Assembly: GCA_004552385.1 (NCBI GenBank)
Contig: SFOL01000007.1
Location: 1 to 35,112 of the forward strand
DNA from: Bacteroidales bacterium
GTDB taxonomy: Bacteria; Bacteroidota; Bacteroidia; Bacteroidales; Marinilabiliaceae
Reading direction: 5' to 3'
DNA: 35,112 bases
The position numbers were made by a program, and so were the translations under genes. The notes beneath the pieces were generated by a model. The model was not told the origin of the DNA, made no database searches, and saw only the letters and a program-made list of their open reading frames with translations. Shown here piece by piece: positions 22,989 through 31,054 of this stretch (positions within the stretch are counted from its first letter, which is position 1; each line of letters opens with the position of its first letter).

Positions 22989-23786
22989 ATGTCCACAATT
23001 TTGTTTGACCGCGCAGTGTTCGGCCCTGTCAAAAGCCGCCGACTGGGCATTTCGCTGGGCATAAACTTATTGCCGGAGAACGGCAAGGTATGCTCATTTG
23101 ACTGTCTGTATTGCGAGTGCGGCTACACCCGCGGCGCGGAGCCCAGTGGCAAACTGTCCACTCTACCGACACGTGCGGAGGTGGAGCGCAAGCTCGAGGC
23201 CACTCTGAAACAGATGGCGGCAAGAGGGGAAAGGCCCGACGTGATAACATTCGCCGGCAACGGAGAGCCGACCCTCAACCCCCAGTTCGCCAACATAATA
23301 GAGGACACGGTGGAGCTGCGCGACAGGCTTGCCCCCGAGGCCCGCGTGTGCGTGCTGACAAACGCGACGAGGCTGGGTGACGAAAGCGTGGTCAAAGCCC
23401 TCAGCATGACGGACGAGGCCATTCTGAAAATAGACTCGGGTCTTGAGGAGACCATAATGAGAATGGACCGCCCCGCGCCGGGCTACTCACTGCGCAGCGT
23501 TGTGGAGCAGATAAAGAAGGAGAAGGCGAGACTGGGCGACGCGCTTACAATACAGACCATGTTCGCCAGTTGGACGGACGGGCAGGGCGAGTATGACAAC
23601 AGCCGCGAGGCCGACGTGGCTCCCTGGCTCGACATTGTGCGCGAGATAGCCCCGCCACGTGTGATGATATACACGATAGACCGTGAGACGCCGCTGAAAA
23701 CAATGGCCAAGACCCCGCGCGAGGTGCTGGACAAGATAGCGGACCGTGCGAGGGAGATTGTGGACGAGGTGACCGTCTCTTACTAA
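22989..23786 (+). CDS. Radical SAM protein of unknown substrate
   Basis: The 265-residue protein has the radical SAM cluster motif CSFDCLYC (Cys35, Cys39, Cys42), followed by FAGNGEPTLNP, the glycine-rich SAM contact, and VLTNATRL. The N-terminal FGPVKSRRLGISLGINLLP is shared with COG0731-type Fe-S oxidoreductases; the specific reaction is not known to me. A complete Shine-Dalgarno AGGAGG precedes the ATG at a good distance. It is monocistronic, convergent with lpxA, and ends at a strong terminator. Codon use is rich in ATA and CTG, as in the other plus-strand genes. Confidence 0.88.
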   Translation: MSTILFDRAVFGPVKSRRLGISLGINLLPENGKVCSFDCLYCECGYTRGAEPSGKLSTLPTRAEVERKLEATLKQMAARGERPDVITFAGNGEPTLNPQFANIIEDTVELRDRLAPEARVCVLTNATRLGDESVVKALSMTDEAILKIDSGLEETIMRMDRPAPGYSLRSVVEQIKKEKARLGDALTIQTMFASWTDGQGEYDNSREADVAPWLDIVREIAPPRVMIYTIDRETPLKTMAKTPREVLDKIADRAREIVDEVTVSY

Positions 23787-23802
23787 GACGCGTATAACAA
23801 GG

Positions 23803-23843
23803 AACTCCCGCGCCTGGCAGCAACCTGGCGCGGGAGTTTTTTT
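23803..23843 (+). terminator. Intrinsic terminator after the radical SAM gene
   Basis: AACTCCCGCGCC (23803-23814) and GGCGCGGGAGTT (23827-23838) form a 12-bp stem followed by a T-run (TTTTT). It sits between convergent genes and may also end lpxA transcription, since the minus side is mildly T-rich. Confidence 0.85.
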
Positions 23844-23869
23844 GTTTGCAGTGCTATGCCGTAAAGCTA

Positions 23870-24661
23870 TCAGCCGCGTATGATGCCGCGCTGCGAAGCC
23901 TTGACGAAGTCGACAATCTCGCGGACTATGTCGGTCTGCTCGAGCTCGGCTTGAATATTCTCGAGAGCCTGTGTGGTGTTCATCTTGCAAAGGTAGAGGC
24001 GGCGATAGACATCCTGGGCCTGGGCGATCTGGGCTGTGGTGTATCCGTGCCTTTTGAGACCGACGATGTTGAGCCCCTCGAAAGCGGCAGGCTCTCGGCC
24101 TATCATCGCGAACGGCGGGACATCCTTGCCGAAGCGTGTGCCGCCCTGCACCATTGCGTAGCGCCCGACGCGGGTGAACTGGTGGCAGAGCGAGCCTCCG
24201 CCTATGACGGCGAAGTCAGAGCACTCAACCTCGCCAGCGAACTGGCAAGCGTTCGACATTATGATGTTGTTGCCGAAAACGCAATCGTGGCCAATATGGC
24301 AATAGGCCATAATGAGGTTGTTGTTTCCGACGACGGTCTTGTTTCTTGAGGCCGTTCCACGGTTGATGGTGGCGCACTCGCGGATTGAATTATTGTCTCC
24401 GATCTCGCACGTGGTCTCCTCGCCCTTGAACTTGAGGTCTTGTGGAACGCCGCCTATCACGGCGTTCTGCGCGACACGGTTATTCTTGCCCATGCGCGTG
24501 CCCCAGCAGATGGTGGCTCCATTAAGAATCTTGCACCCGTCGCCAATAACGACGTTGTCCTCAATAGTGGCGAAAGGGCCGATCTCGACGTTATGCCCGA
24601 TCTGCGCACCAGGATCCACACTGGCAAGCGGGCTTATTTTGCAATCGCTTGGAAAGCTCAT
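23870..24661 (-). CDS. lpxA: UDP-N-acetylglucosamine acyltransferase LpxA
   Basis: LpxA transfers a 3-hydroxyacyl chain from acyl carrier protein to UDP-GlcNAc, the first step of lipid A synthesis. The 263-residue protein is a left-handed beta helix with many hexapeptide repeats in the first 190 residues. The catalytic-type histidines are at 122 and 125 (YCHIGHDC), matching E. coli His122/His125. The conserved RGT, HQF and MVQGGTRFGKDVPP segments follow, and the C-terminus is helical. It follows lpxC by 52 bp and ends the lpxD-lpxC-lpxA group. Confidence 0.95.
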   Translation of the reverse strand: MSFPSDCKISPLASVDPGAQIGHNVEIGPFATIEDNVVIGDGCKILNGATICWGTRMGKNNRVAQNAVIGGVPQDLKFKGEETTCEIGDNNSIRECATINRGTASRNKTVVGNNNLIMAYCHIGHDCVFGNNIIMSNACQFAGEVECSDFAVIGGGSLCHQFTRVGRYAMVQGGTRFGKDVPPFAMIGREPAAFEGLNIVGLKRHGYTTAQIAQAQDVYRRLYLCKMNTTQALENIQAELEQTDIVREIVDFVKASQRGIIRG

Positions 24662-24713
24662 AAAAAAAGGAATGTGTCTGAATACTATAGCTATATGAAG
24701 TTTGGGGCAAAGC

Positions 24714-25631
24714 TCACTTGACAGGGAACTCGGACATAAGCTGTCTTGCGAAGGCCGTGTTAGACCCGTGGCCTGAGCGAGTGGCTATGATTCGCCCCTT
24801 GATGGGGTAACCGACAAGGGCGAGGTCACCAATAAGGTCGAGCAGCTTGTGGCGCGCAGGCTCATTGGCGTATTTGAGGTCTCTGTCGTTCAGCACCCCG
24901 CTGGGGTGGATAGTGACATCCGCCCTGCCAAGTTTATTTGCCAATTCAGCCTTTTGCTCGGATGTCAGCCCACCCTCGACAAAGACGATGGCGTTGTCGA
25001 GGTCTCCGCCCTTGATGAGACCCATGTTAAGCAGTGGGGCAATCTCATGCAGGAAGACGAACGTGCGGCAGTCGTAAACCTCCTTGTACTCGCTGTCGAG
25101 ATCCTCGATCTGCGCCCACTGGTTTGGGAGCGTCTTTGTGCCGTCGAACGCGATGCATACCGTGGCGGAGAAGTGGTCGTCGGGCATGGCGACGATGCGT
25201 AAACCCTTGTCCTTCTCCTCGTAGACGGCCTTGTGTGTTATCTCGAGGTATTTGCGCGTGGCGTTCTGCTCTTTGAGGCCCATGGCCAGAATGGCGTCGG
25301 TGAAAGGCTTAGCGCTGCCGTCGATGATTGGGACTTCGGGCCCGTCAAGCTCAATCCGGCAGTTGTCGACTCCGCAGGCCCTGAGCGAGCTCATGAGGTG
25401 CTCAATGGTTGATATGGTCTCCTTGCTGTCGCCCGTGAGGACCGTGCCGCGCTGGGTGAACGAGACACGCGTCGCCTCGGCCTTTATTTCAGGTTGTCCG
25501 GGCAAGTCGACACGTACGAAGCGGAAGCCGTAGTCGGCCGGTGCGGGTTTTATGGAGAGGTGGACGTAGGCTCCCGTGTGAAGGCCTTTGCCCTCAAACG
25601 CCGCGCTGCCGCTCAAAGTGGTCTGATTCAT
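24714..25631 (-). CDS. lpxC: UDP-3-O-acyl-N-acetylglucosamine deacetylase LpxC (not fused to FabZ)
   Basis: LpxC is a zinc deacetylase that commits the cell to lipid A synthesis. The 305-residue protein carries the zinc and catalytic residues His78 (STIEHLMSSL), His261 and Asp265 (ARHKLLDLIGD) and His288 (RSGHGSNTAFA). It ends with EFPVK straight after the catalytic His block. In Bacteroides and many other Bacteroidetes the gene encodes an LpxC-FabZ fusion of about 460 residues. Here the FabZ dehydratase half is absent and only 52 bp separate the stop from lpxA, so fabZ must lie elsewhere. lpxD lies 57 bp upstream. Confidence 0.94.
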   Translation of the reverse strand: MNQTTLSGSAAFEGKGLHTGAYVHLSIKPAPADYGFRFVRVDLPGQPEIKAEATRVSFTQRGTVLTGDSKETISTIEHLMSSLRACGVDNCRIELDGPEVPIIDGSAKPFTDAILAMGLKEQNATRKYLEITHKAVYEEKDKGLRIVAMPDDHFSATVCIAFDGTKTLPNQWAQIEDLDSEYKEVYDCRTFVFLHEIAPLLNMGLIKGGDLDNAIVFVEGGLTSEQKAELANKLGRADVTIHPSGVLNDRDLKYANEPARHKLLDLIGDLALVGYPIKGRIIATRSGHGSNTAFARQLMSEFPVK

Positions 25632-25688
25632 ATGGGAAGCTGATGTGTAAGATCAGTTAATGTACGAGAAGAGGAAAGAGCCAGATGG

Positions 25689-26717
25689 TTATTTGCTCTC
25701 GTTCTGCCTGACGAGGTCGTCAATCTGCTTTTTGAGCTCGGGCAGATGTTTGAAGACGACAAAAGAGCGGGAGAACGCCTTGTAATCGAAAGCAGGCGAG
25801 CCGAAGAGCGTCTGCCCCGGCTTCTTGACGGAGCCTTGAATTCCGCTCTGTGCCGCTATGGTGGTCCTGTCGGCGATCTCAATGTGTCCGGCCACTCCGA
25901 CCTGACCGCCAAAGACGCAGTGCGCTCCGACCTTGGTGGAGCCAGCCACACCCGTCTGCGAGGCGATGACCGTATCGTGGCCGATGACAACATTGTGCGC
26001 CACCATGATGAGGTCGTCGAGTTTGACGCCATGCTCAATCTTGGTGCAGCCCATTGTCGAGCGGTCGACGCAAGTGTTCGCCCCGATCTCGACATCGTCC
26101 TCGACGACGACTATTCCGACCTGCTCAATCTTGTGGTAGACACCATCCTTGTCGGGTGCGAAACCGAAGCCGTCGGCACCAATTACGACGCCCGCGTGGA
26201 GCACGCAACGCGCACCGATTTTGCATCCCTTGTAGATCTTGACGCCAGGGTAAATGACAGTTCCCTCGCCGATGGTGACCCCGTCGCCAATGTAAGCTTG
26301 GGGATAGATTTTGGCGCCGTCAGCCACTTTCGCCTTGTCGCCTATGTAGGCGAAGGCTCCGATGTAGACATCCTTGCCGACCGTGGCGTCGGGGCTGATG
26401 AACGAAGGCTGCTCGATTCCGACCTTCTGCGGCTGCAACTGCTGGTAGAGCGCGAGGAGTTTAGCCAAGCTCTCGTAGGCGTTAGCCACCTTTATCATGG
26501 TGGCGTTGACGGGCTGCGAGGGGTTGAAGTCGGAGTTCACAATGATGACAGAGGCTTTCGTTGAGTAAACGTAGTGCTCATATTTGGCGTTGGCGAAAAA
26601 GGTGAGCGTATGCGGACGCCCGTCCTCGATTTTAGAAACGTCGTTGACCGTTATGTTGGGATCGCCTACTATGACGCCGCCGAGCATGTCGGCAATCTGT
26701 TGCGCTGTGAACTCCAT
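25689..26717 (-). CDS. lpxD: UDP-3-O-acylglucosamine N-acyltransferase LpxD
   Basis: LpxD adds the second 3-hydroxyacyl chain, to the 2-amino group, in lipid A synthesis. The protein is 342 residues. An N-terminal uridine-binding domain (about 1-100, with DVSKIEDGRPHTLTFFANAKY) is followed by a left-handed beta helix of hexapeptide repeats and a C-terminal helix ending KQIDDLVRQNESK. Catalytic-type histidines are His241 and His247 (MVAHNVVIGHD). It is the first gene of lpxD-lpxC-lpxA and has a good promoter about 40 bp upstream. Confidence 0.95.
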   Translation of the reverse strand: MEFTAQQIADMLGGVIVGDPNITVNDVSKIEDGRPHTLTFFANAKYEHYVYSTKASVIIVNSDFNPSQPVNATMIKVANAYESLAKLLALYQQLQPQKVGIEQPSFISPDATVGKDVYIGAFAYIGDKAKVADGAKIYPQAYIGDGVTIGEGTVIYPGVKIYKGCKIGARCVLHAGVVIGADGFGFAPDKDGVYHKIEQVGIVVVEDDVEIGANTCVDRSTMGCTKIEHGVKLDDLIMVAHNVVIGHDTVIASQTGVAGSTKVGAHCVFGGQVGVAGHIEIADRTTIAAQSGIQGSVKKPGQTLFGSPAFDYKAFSRSFVVFKHLPELKKQIDDLVRQNESK

Positions 26718-26757
26718 GTTTCTGCTTGTTAATCCTACCTTGTTTTATAGAAACTTC

Positions 26758-26788
26758 CAAAGTTATATAAATATTCCCGATATTAAAA
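26758..26788 (-). promoter_or_regulatory. Promoter for lpxD-lpxC-lpxA
   Basis: On the minus strand TTTT (26788-26785), a 19-bp spacer and TAACTTTG (26765-26758) fit the Bacteroidetes promoter, with one mismatch in the -33 box. It lies 40 bp upstream of the lpxD ATG. Confidence 0.55.
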
Positions 26789-26807
26789 GCTAAGCACCTG
26801 TGGCGCC
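26785..26807 (-). terminator. Weak terminator hairpin after the HD gene
   Basis: On the minus strand a 6-bp stem (GGCGCC with GGTGCT, two wobbles, 3-base loop) is followed within 4 bases by TTTT. It overlaps the -33 box of the lpxD promoter, so the two transcripts would be tightly packed. Confidence 0.35.
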
Positions 26808-26835
26808 GGGGACGGGAGAATATTTTAGCCCGGGC

Positions 26836-28059
26836 CTAATACTCATCCCAACGCGGGAGGCTGATGTAGAAACGCCGGTCGGCGTTGCCCAGCGTCTCGA
26901 GCCTCATCATGTCGCTTGCCTGTGATATGTCCTTGACGCTATGGTCTCTGAAAATGATGTTAATATGGTCGATGCCAATGTTATATGTCCGGCTACTTAC
27001 TTGCCCCGTGCGGACGAGGTATTCAGCCGCTCCCGCGTCCAGATCAAGCAGACGCTCGGCTCTACAGCGTTCAGCTTCGACACGTTCAGCGGAGACAGGT
27101 TCTCGGCTCATCTCAATGTGGAAAAGCCGCCTGTCGACAAGGCTGCGCGAGAGGAACGCCAATAGCTTGTCGTCGGACCGGGCCCAACATTTCAGGGCGA
27201 CGTTGACGTCGTCATCGTCAATATCGCAGAAAAGCGGGAGGACGCCGGGGTCGGAGCGCAACCTGTCCTCATCTATGTCGTTTGCGAGGAAGAAGAGGAG
27301 CGGCTTTGAGGCCTCAATGTCGCCACCTTGCCGCAGGACGTTCCTGGCGCGCCTGACTGCCATGCGCAGCATCTCCTCGGCGGCCACTACGGTCTTGTGA
27401 AGATAGACCTGCCAATACATGAGCCTGCGCGCCACGAGGAAATCCTCGATCGTGTATATACCCTTGGCCTCGATGCCGAGGTGGCCGTCGGGGGTGACGT
27501 CGAGCATCTTGATGATCCTGTCGGCGCCGACGGCCCCCTCAACCACTCCGCTGAAGAAGCTGTCCCTCTTGAGGTAGTCGAGCCTGTCCGTGTCCAGCTG
27601 GCTGGATATGAGCTCATGAAGGAACGGTCGGCACCTTCCCGCGAAGATGTTGATGCAAAGGTCGAGCCCCCCACCCATCTCACTGTTGAGCCTCTCCATA
27701 ATGAGGTCGGACACGACCTCGTGGTCAACATTGACCATAAGGTGCTCGAGCGCGTGCGAGAAGGGGCCGTGGCCGACATCGTGCAAGAGTATTGCGGCGA
27801 GAGCCGCCCTCTGCTCCCCCTGTAGGACGAGGACGCCTTTGGAGCTTAGCGTGTCGAGGGCAAGCTGCATGAGGTGCATGGCCCCCGTGGCGTGCTGGAA
27901 GCGCGTGTGCTGCGCGCCAGGATAGACGAGCGACGTCATGCCGAGCTGCCTTATCCGCCTAAGGCGTTGGACCCATGGGTGCGAGAGGAGTCGCAGCAGG
28001 AGGTCGTCGTCGATGGTTATGAAACCGTGTACGGGGTCATTAATTATCTTTTGTTTCAT
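26836..28059 (-). CDS. HD-domain phosphohydrolase (SAMHD1/dGTPase-like)
   Basis: The 407-residue protein begins INDPVHGFITID and has the metal-binding set of dNTP triphosphohydrolase-like HD proteins: His56 (RFQHATGAMHL), His93-Asp94 in LLHDVGHGPFSH, and an Asp in SSQLDTDRLDYLKRD (156-161). This fits the COG1078 family, which includes B. subtilis YwfO, a nucleotide triphosphohydrolase. Whether this one cleaves dNTPs is inference. The ATG at 28057-28059 is only 3 bp after the TPR gene stop, so the two are tightly coupled. Confidence 0.88.
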   Translation of the reverse strand: MKQKIINDPVHGFITIDDDLLLRLLSHPWVQRLRRIRQLGMTSLVYPGAQHTRFQHATGAMHLMQLALDTLSSKGVLVLQGEQRAALAAILLHDVGHGPFSHALEHLMVNVDHEVVSDLIMERLNSEMGGGLDLCINIFAGRCRPFLHELISSQLDTDRLDYLKRDSFFSGVVEGAVGADRIIKMLDVTPDGHLGIEAKGIYTIEDFLVARRLMYWQVYLHKTVVAAEEMLRMAVRRARNVLRQGGDIEASKPLLFFLANDIDEDRLRSDPGVLPLFCDIDDDDVNVALKCWARSDDKLLAFLSRSLVDRRLFHIEMSREPVSAERVEAERCRAERLLDLDAGAAEYLVRTGQVSSRTYNIGIDHINIIFRDHSVKDISQASDMMRLETLGNADRRFYISLPRWDEY

Positions 28060-28062
28060 AGG

Positions 28063-30285
28063 CTACTCAATGCCAAGCTGATCGCACTCGGCCCTCACCC
28101 TGTCGGCCAGTACAAACACATGTCCCTCGGAAATGCCATGTGAGAGCAGGATGTCCTTATTGTCATTGATGATCGCGATGGCCGCGGCGCATCCTTTCTC
28201 CTTGGCCACGGCAACAAGCATATCCTTGGCTTGCGAGAAGCAGAGCGTGACGGCGGAATAAATAGCAGAGATGGCGAGCGTGGCGGACGAGCCTACCTCC
28301 GCGAGGCCGGATATCTTCTCCTTGGCCTCGTCATCGCGGCCGAGCAGAAGCAGGCATCGTGCGACGCCGCAGGCGGCCTCCACGTTCGACGGTTCGGCCT
28401 CGGCAATGCTTTTATAATATTGCATGGCGGCATCATAACGCCGCAGGCTGATGTTGCACGAGGCGGCGATGAAGAGCATTTTGCTATCGGCCTTACCGAG
28501 CTCGTTGGCGCGCTCCACGACGTAGGCCGCCGCGGCATACCTGCCCAGGCCGGCATAGCACTCGGCGAGCACCCTCTTGGTCCATATGTCCGAGTCGTCA
28601 ATTATCTCGGCGCGCCTGAGCTGCTCTATGGCATCCTCATCCCGACCAGCCTTGATGAGGCAATATGCGTATTTGCGGATTATGGCTGCATCGGACGCGC
28701 TGTCGGCGCCGCTCCGCTCACAAAGCGAAGAGAAGACCTTCAACGCCTCGGGCCAGCACTCGAACTTGACAAGAAGCGAGCCGAGCTTGTCTTGATGAGA
28801 GTCTGAAGGGAATATATGATAGACGGGTCCGCCCTCAATGACGTCGGTGAGACTGGAGAAAACAGGCGTGTAGCCGAATTCGTCGGGTCTCAGCTTCCAG
28901 GCCCTGTACAGATCTTTGACAAAGCCGTCGGCGGCCACGAGCTCGGACGACATTGCCGGTGGGCAGGTCTCGCCGGCGCATGACAGGGCGTCGGCAGACA
29001 GCTCGGCATTCTTAATGGCCTCACATAGCTTTTGTGAGAGCTCCTGGCTGGCGGTCTTGAAGCTGAAAGTGAGCGAGTATTTATCAGAGTCGGGCAGAGC
29101 GGACAGCGCCGCCACAGATTTCAAGACATCGTCCTTGTCATCGAAATGAGCGACGGAGTCGGTCACCTCGGCATCGGAAGGGTCGAACGGGCGCAGCCAG
29201 TGCAGAAAGGAGTTGCGGAAGAATGGGAAGTCCTTCATATTCTTCATTGAATGGTATCCGACATCGATTCCCATTTGCTTCCACTGTTCGAGCCTTGCGA
29301 ACTTGTCCAGGATGGCTTTTTGCCTGAAGCCGAAAATCTCCTGCGCCTCGTCTTCCGACAAAGTGATGGAGACTCCCGCGTCTCCGCTGACCTTCTTACG
29401 ATCAATGATCGCCTTTATCAGGTTGCCGACGATATTGTTGACCTCTCTGACAACATCGGCGTTGAGGAGCTGGAACACGATGTCGACCATACGCGCCTTG
29501 GCGAACAAGACAAAAACCGAGCGCAAGAGCAGCGCGGCGTCGCTGCCGGAATCCTCGACAAGGTCGTCGAGCTCATCGAGAAGGACTTTGTCGGTCATCC
29601 ACCTTCGCGGCCACGAGATCATATCGGCAATGAGCGCCACGGCGCACCTGCCCTTGACGGCAGGCTCAAGCCCACCCATGCGCAGAGCCGAGATGAGCGA
29701 GAGAGCCAGATGCCTGTCATGTCGTGACATAATGTTGTGGCACAAAGCGCTGACGGCGTAAGCCCTGTGCAGTTCGGGCAGCTCGTGATCATTTATGAGC
29801 GAATTGAAAATGGCCTTGGCCTCATGCTCGGCGATTTTCTGCGCATCGAGTACCCGGCAAAGAGGCTCTATGACCTCGAAACCGTCAGAGCCTACGAGCG
29901 CCATCTGCTTATAGTCGGCGATGAGCGCGGTGATGTCCGACACGGGAGAGCAAGAGTTGGCCAAGGTGCGGATGCGCACCGGCACGTCGGGCGTGGCTGC
30001 GGCTATGACAAGGCTGAGGTTGTCCGCCATGTCGTGCAAATTCTCCCTCATGCGAGAGAAGAGAGTGTCAAGATCTGGGACAACACACCCGTCCACCATG
30101 CTGTCAGTCATCAGTTTGCACTCACTCCTCATATATTGCAAATTAGTGACGACCAGCGACAGGTCGGCCTTGACGTTGGCCGACTTGACAAACTTGATGG
30201 CCTCGTCGTAGGCCCTGATAAGCGAGCCTTCGAGAATCGCCTCGCGCATCTTGGCCTCGGGGGCCCATGGTTGAGAATTGTCCAT
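28063..30285 (-). CDS. TPR-repeat protein of unknown function
   Basis: This 740-residue protein has no signal peptide and looks cytoplasmic. The first half is mostly helical without a family I recognise. The second half, from about residue 510, has TPR-like units with the spacing of Trp/Leu, Gly/Tyr and Ala typical of helix pairs, for example WPEALKVFSSLCERSG, GRDEDAIEQLRRAEII and RYDAAMQYYKSIAEAEPSN. It lies 28 bp after rnhA and 3 bp before the HD phosphohydrolase, so the three are probably one transcript. The context hints at nucleic acid or nucleotide work, but this is guilt by association only. Confidence 0.85.
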   Translation of the reverse strand: MDNSQPWAPEAKMREAILEGSLIRAYDEAIKFVKSANVKADLSLVVTNLQYMRSECKLMTDSMVDGCVVPDLDTLFSRMRENLHDMADNLSLVIAAATPDVPVRIRTLANSCSPVSDITALIADYKQMALVGSDGFEVIEPLCRVLDAQKIAEHEAKAIFNSLINDHELPELHRAYAVSALCHNIMSRHDRHLALSLISALRMGGLEPAVKGRCAVALIADMISWPRRWMTDKVLLDELDDLVEDSGSDAALLLRSVFVLFAKARMVDIVFQLLNADVVREVNNIVGNLIKAIIDRKKVSGDAGVSITLSEDEAQEIFGFRQKAILDKFARLEQWKQMGIDVGYHSMKNMKDFPFFRNSFLHWLRPFDPSDAEVTDSVAHFDDKDDVLKSVAALSALPDSDKYSLTFSFKTASQELSQKLCEAIKNAELSADALSCAGETCPPAMSSELVAADGFVKDLYRAWKLRPDEFGYTPVFSSLTDVIEGGPVYHIFPSDSHQDKLGSLLVKFECWPEALKVFSSLCERSGADSASDAAIIRKYAYCLIKAGRDEDAIEQLRRAEIIDDSDIWTKRVLAECYAGLGRYAAAAYVVERANELGKADSKMLFIAASCNISLRRYDAAMQYYKSIAEAEPSNVEAACGVARCLLLLGRDDEAKEKISGLAEVGSSATLAISAIYSAVTLCFSQAKDMLVAVAKEKGCAAAIAIINDNKDILLSHGISEGHVFVLADRVRAECDQLGIE

Positions 30286-30313
30286 AGGGCGTATGGTTTG
30301 TTGTGTGCGACAG

Positions 30314-30937
30314 TTACTTTTTACGTCCGAAGTCGGCCGGTATCTCGCCCCACAGGTCCGTCGGCCATTTCACAATCGGGTTAGCGACCCCGTTCTGGGC
30401 GAGCCATGCCTCCGCCCTTCTCACGACGTCGAGAAGCTCGGCGGTACGCGGTGTTGGGATGAGCTTAGTTTTGCACTTCCCCTGCCTGACCCACCCGATG
30501 GCTATCATGGAGTCGGAGTAGACTGTGACGTCGGTATGGCCGGCGGACTTGAGCCTCGCGAGCCCCTCGACGATTGCGAGGAACTCGCCTATGTTGTTTG
30601 TCCCGACCTCGTATTTGTGATGGAAGAAGACCTTGTTGTCCCAAAGCGAGACTCCGCGATATTCCATTACACCGGGATTTCCCGCGCACGCGGCATCGAC
30701 CGCGATGGCGAGTTCGAGAGGCTTGTCGGTATCGGGACGCGGCTCAGCGCGCCTGTGAGTGATGAATGCGGGCAATGGCGGAGGCTCCGCGGCGAACGCC
30801 GCCTCGGCCTCCTCACGCGTCTTGAACCCTTTGAAACGCGCGCCGTCAAAGCCGTCGATCTGGGCCTTGGCTGAAGCCCAGTCGGGATAAATGCCCGGCG
30901 TGCGCCCTTTCCAGACTACGTAATGTTTGCCTGCCAT
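30314..30937 (-). CDS. rnhA: Ribonuclease H1 with N-terminal viroplasmin domain
   Basis: RNase H cleaves RNA in RNA-DNA hybrids. The 207-residue protein starts with the hybrid-binding viroplasmin domain (HYVVWKGRTPGIYPDW, GFDGARFKGF, about 1-50). The catalytic domain follows, with Asp81 (VDAACAGNPG), Glu118 (NNIGEFLAI) and Asp142 (YSDSMIAIGWV) and a final Asp near 194-202 in the family ending WGEIPADFGRK. It has its own -7 promoter box and leads the rnhA-TPR-HD set. Confidence 0.94.
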   Translation of the reverse strand: MAGKHYVVWKGRTPGIYPDWASAKAQIDGFDGARFKGFKTREEAEAAFAAEPPPLPAFITHRRAEPRPDTDKPLELAIAVDAACAGNPGVMEYRGVSLWDNKVFFHHKYEVGTNNIGEFLAIVEGLARLKSAGHTDVTVYSDSMIAIGWVRQGKCKTKLIPTPRTAELLDVVRRAEAWLAQNGVANPIVKWPTDLWGEIPADFGRKK

Positions 30938-30963
30938 GCGAATAGTTTACTGAGTTGACATAA

Positions 30964-30971
30964 CAAAGATA
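30964..30971 (-). promoter_or_regulatory. -7 element for rnhA
   Basis: The minus strand reads TATCTTTG, an exact TAnnTTTG, 26 bp before the rnhA ATG. A hairpin abuts it directly on the upstream side, where the -33 box would lie; no TTTG is visible there. Confidence 0.5.
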
Positions 30972-31005
30972 GCTCGAAAAGGCGGGCTGCCCCACCCCTT
31001 CGAGC
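30972..31005 (-). terminator. Hairpin after marC, probable terminator
   Basis: GCTCGAA (30972-30978) pairs with TTCGAGC (30999-31005), then after a 2-base mismatch GGCGGG pairs with CCCACC (one wobble) around a 4-base loop. On the minus strand the inner stem is followed by TTTT. It would end the marC transcript immediately before the rnhA -7 box. Confidence 0.5.
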
Positions 31006-31054
31006 CATTATTTTGCGCAATGAGGCGCCCTGGCCTACAGATGCAGCCGGCGCA

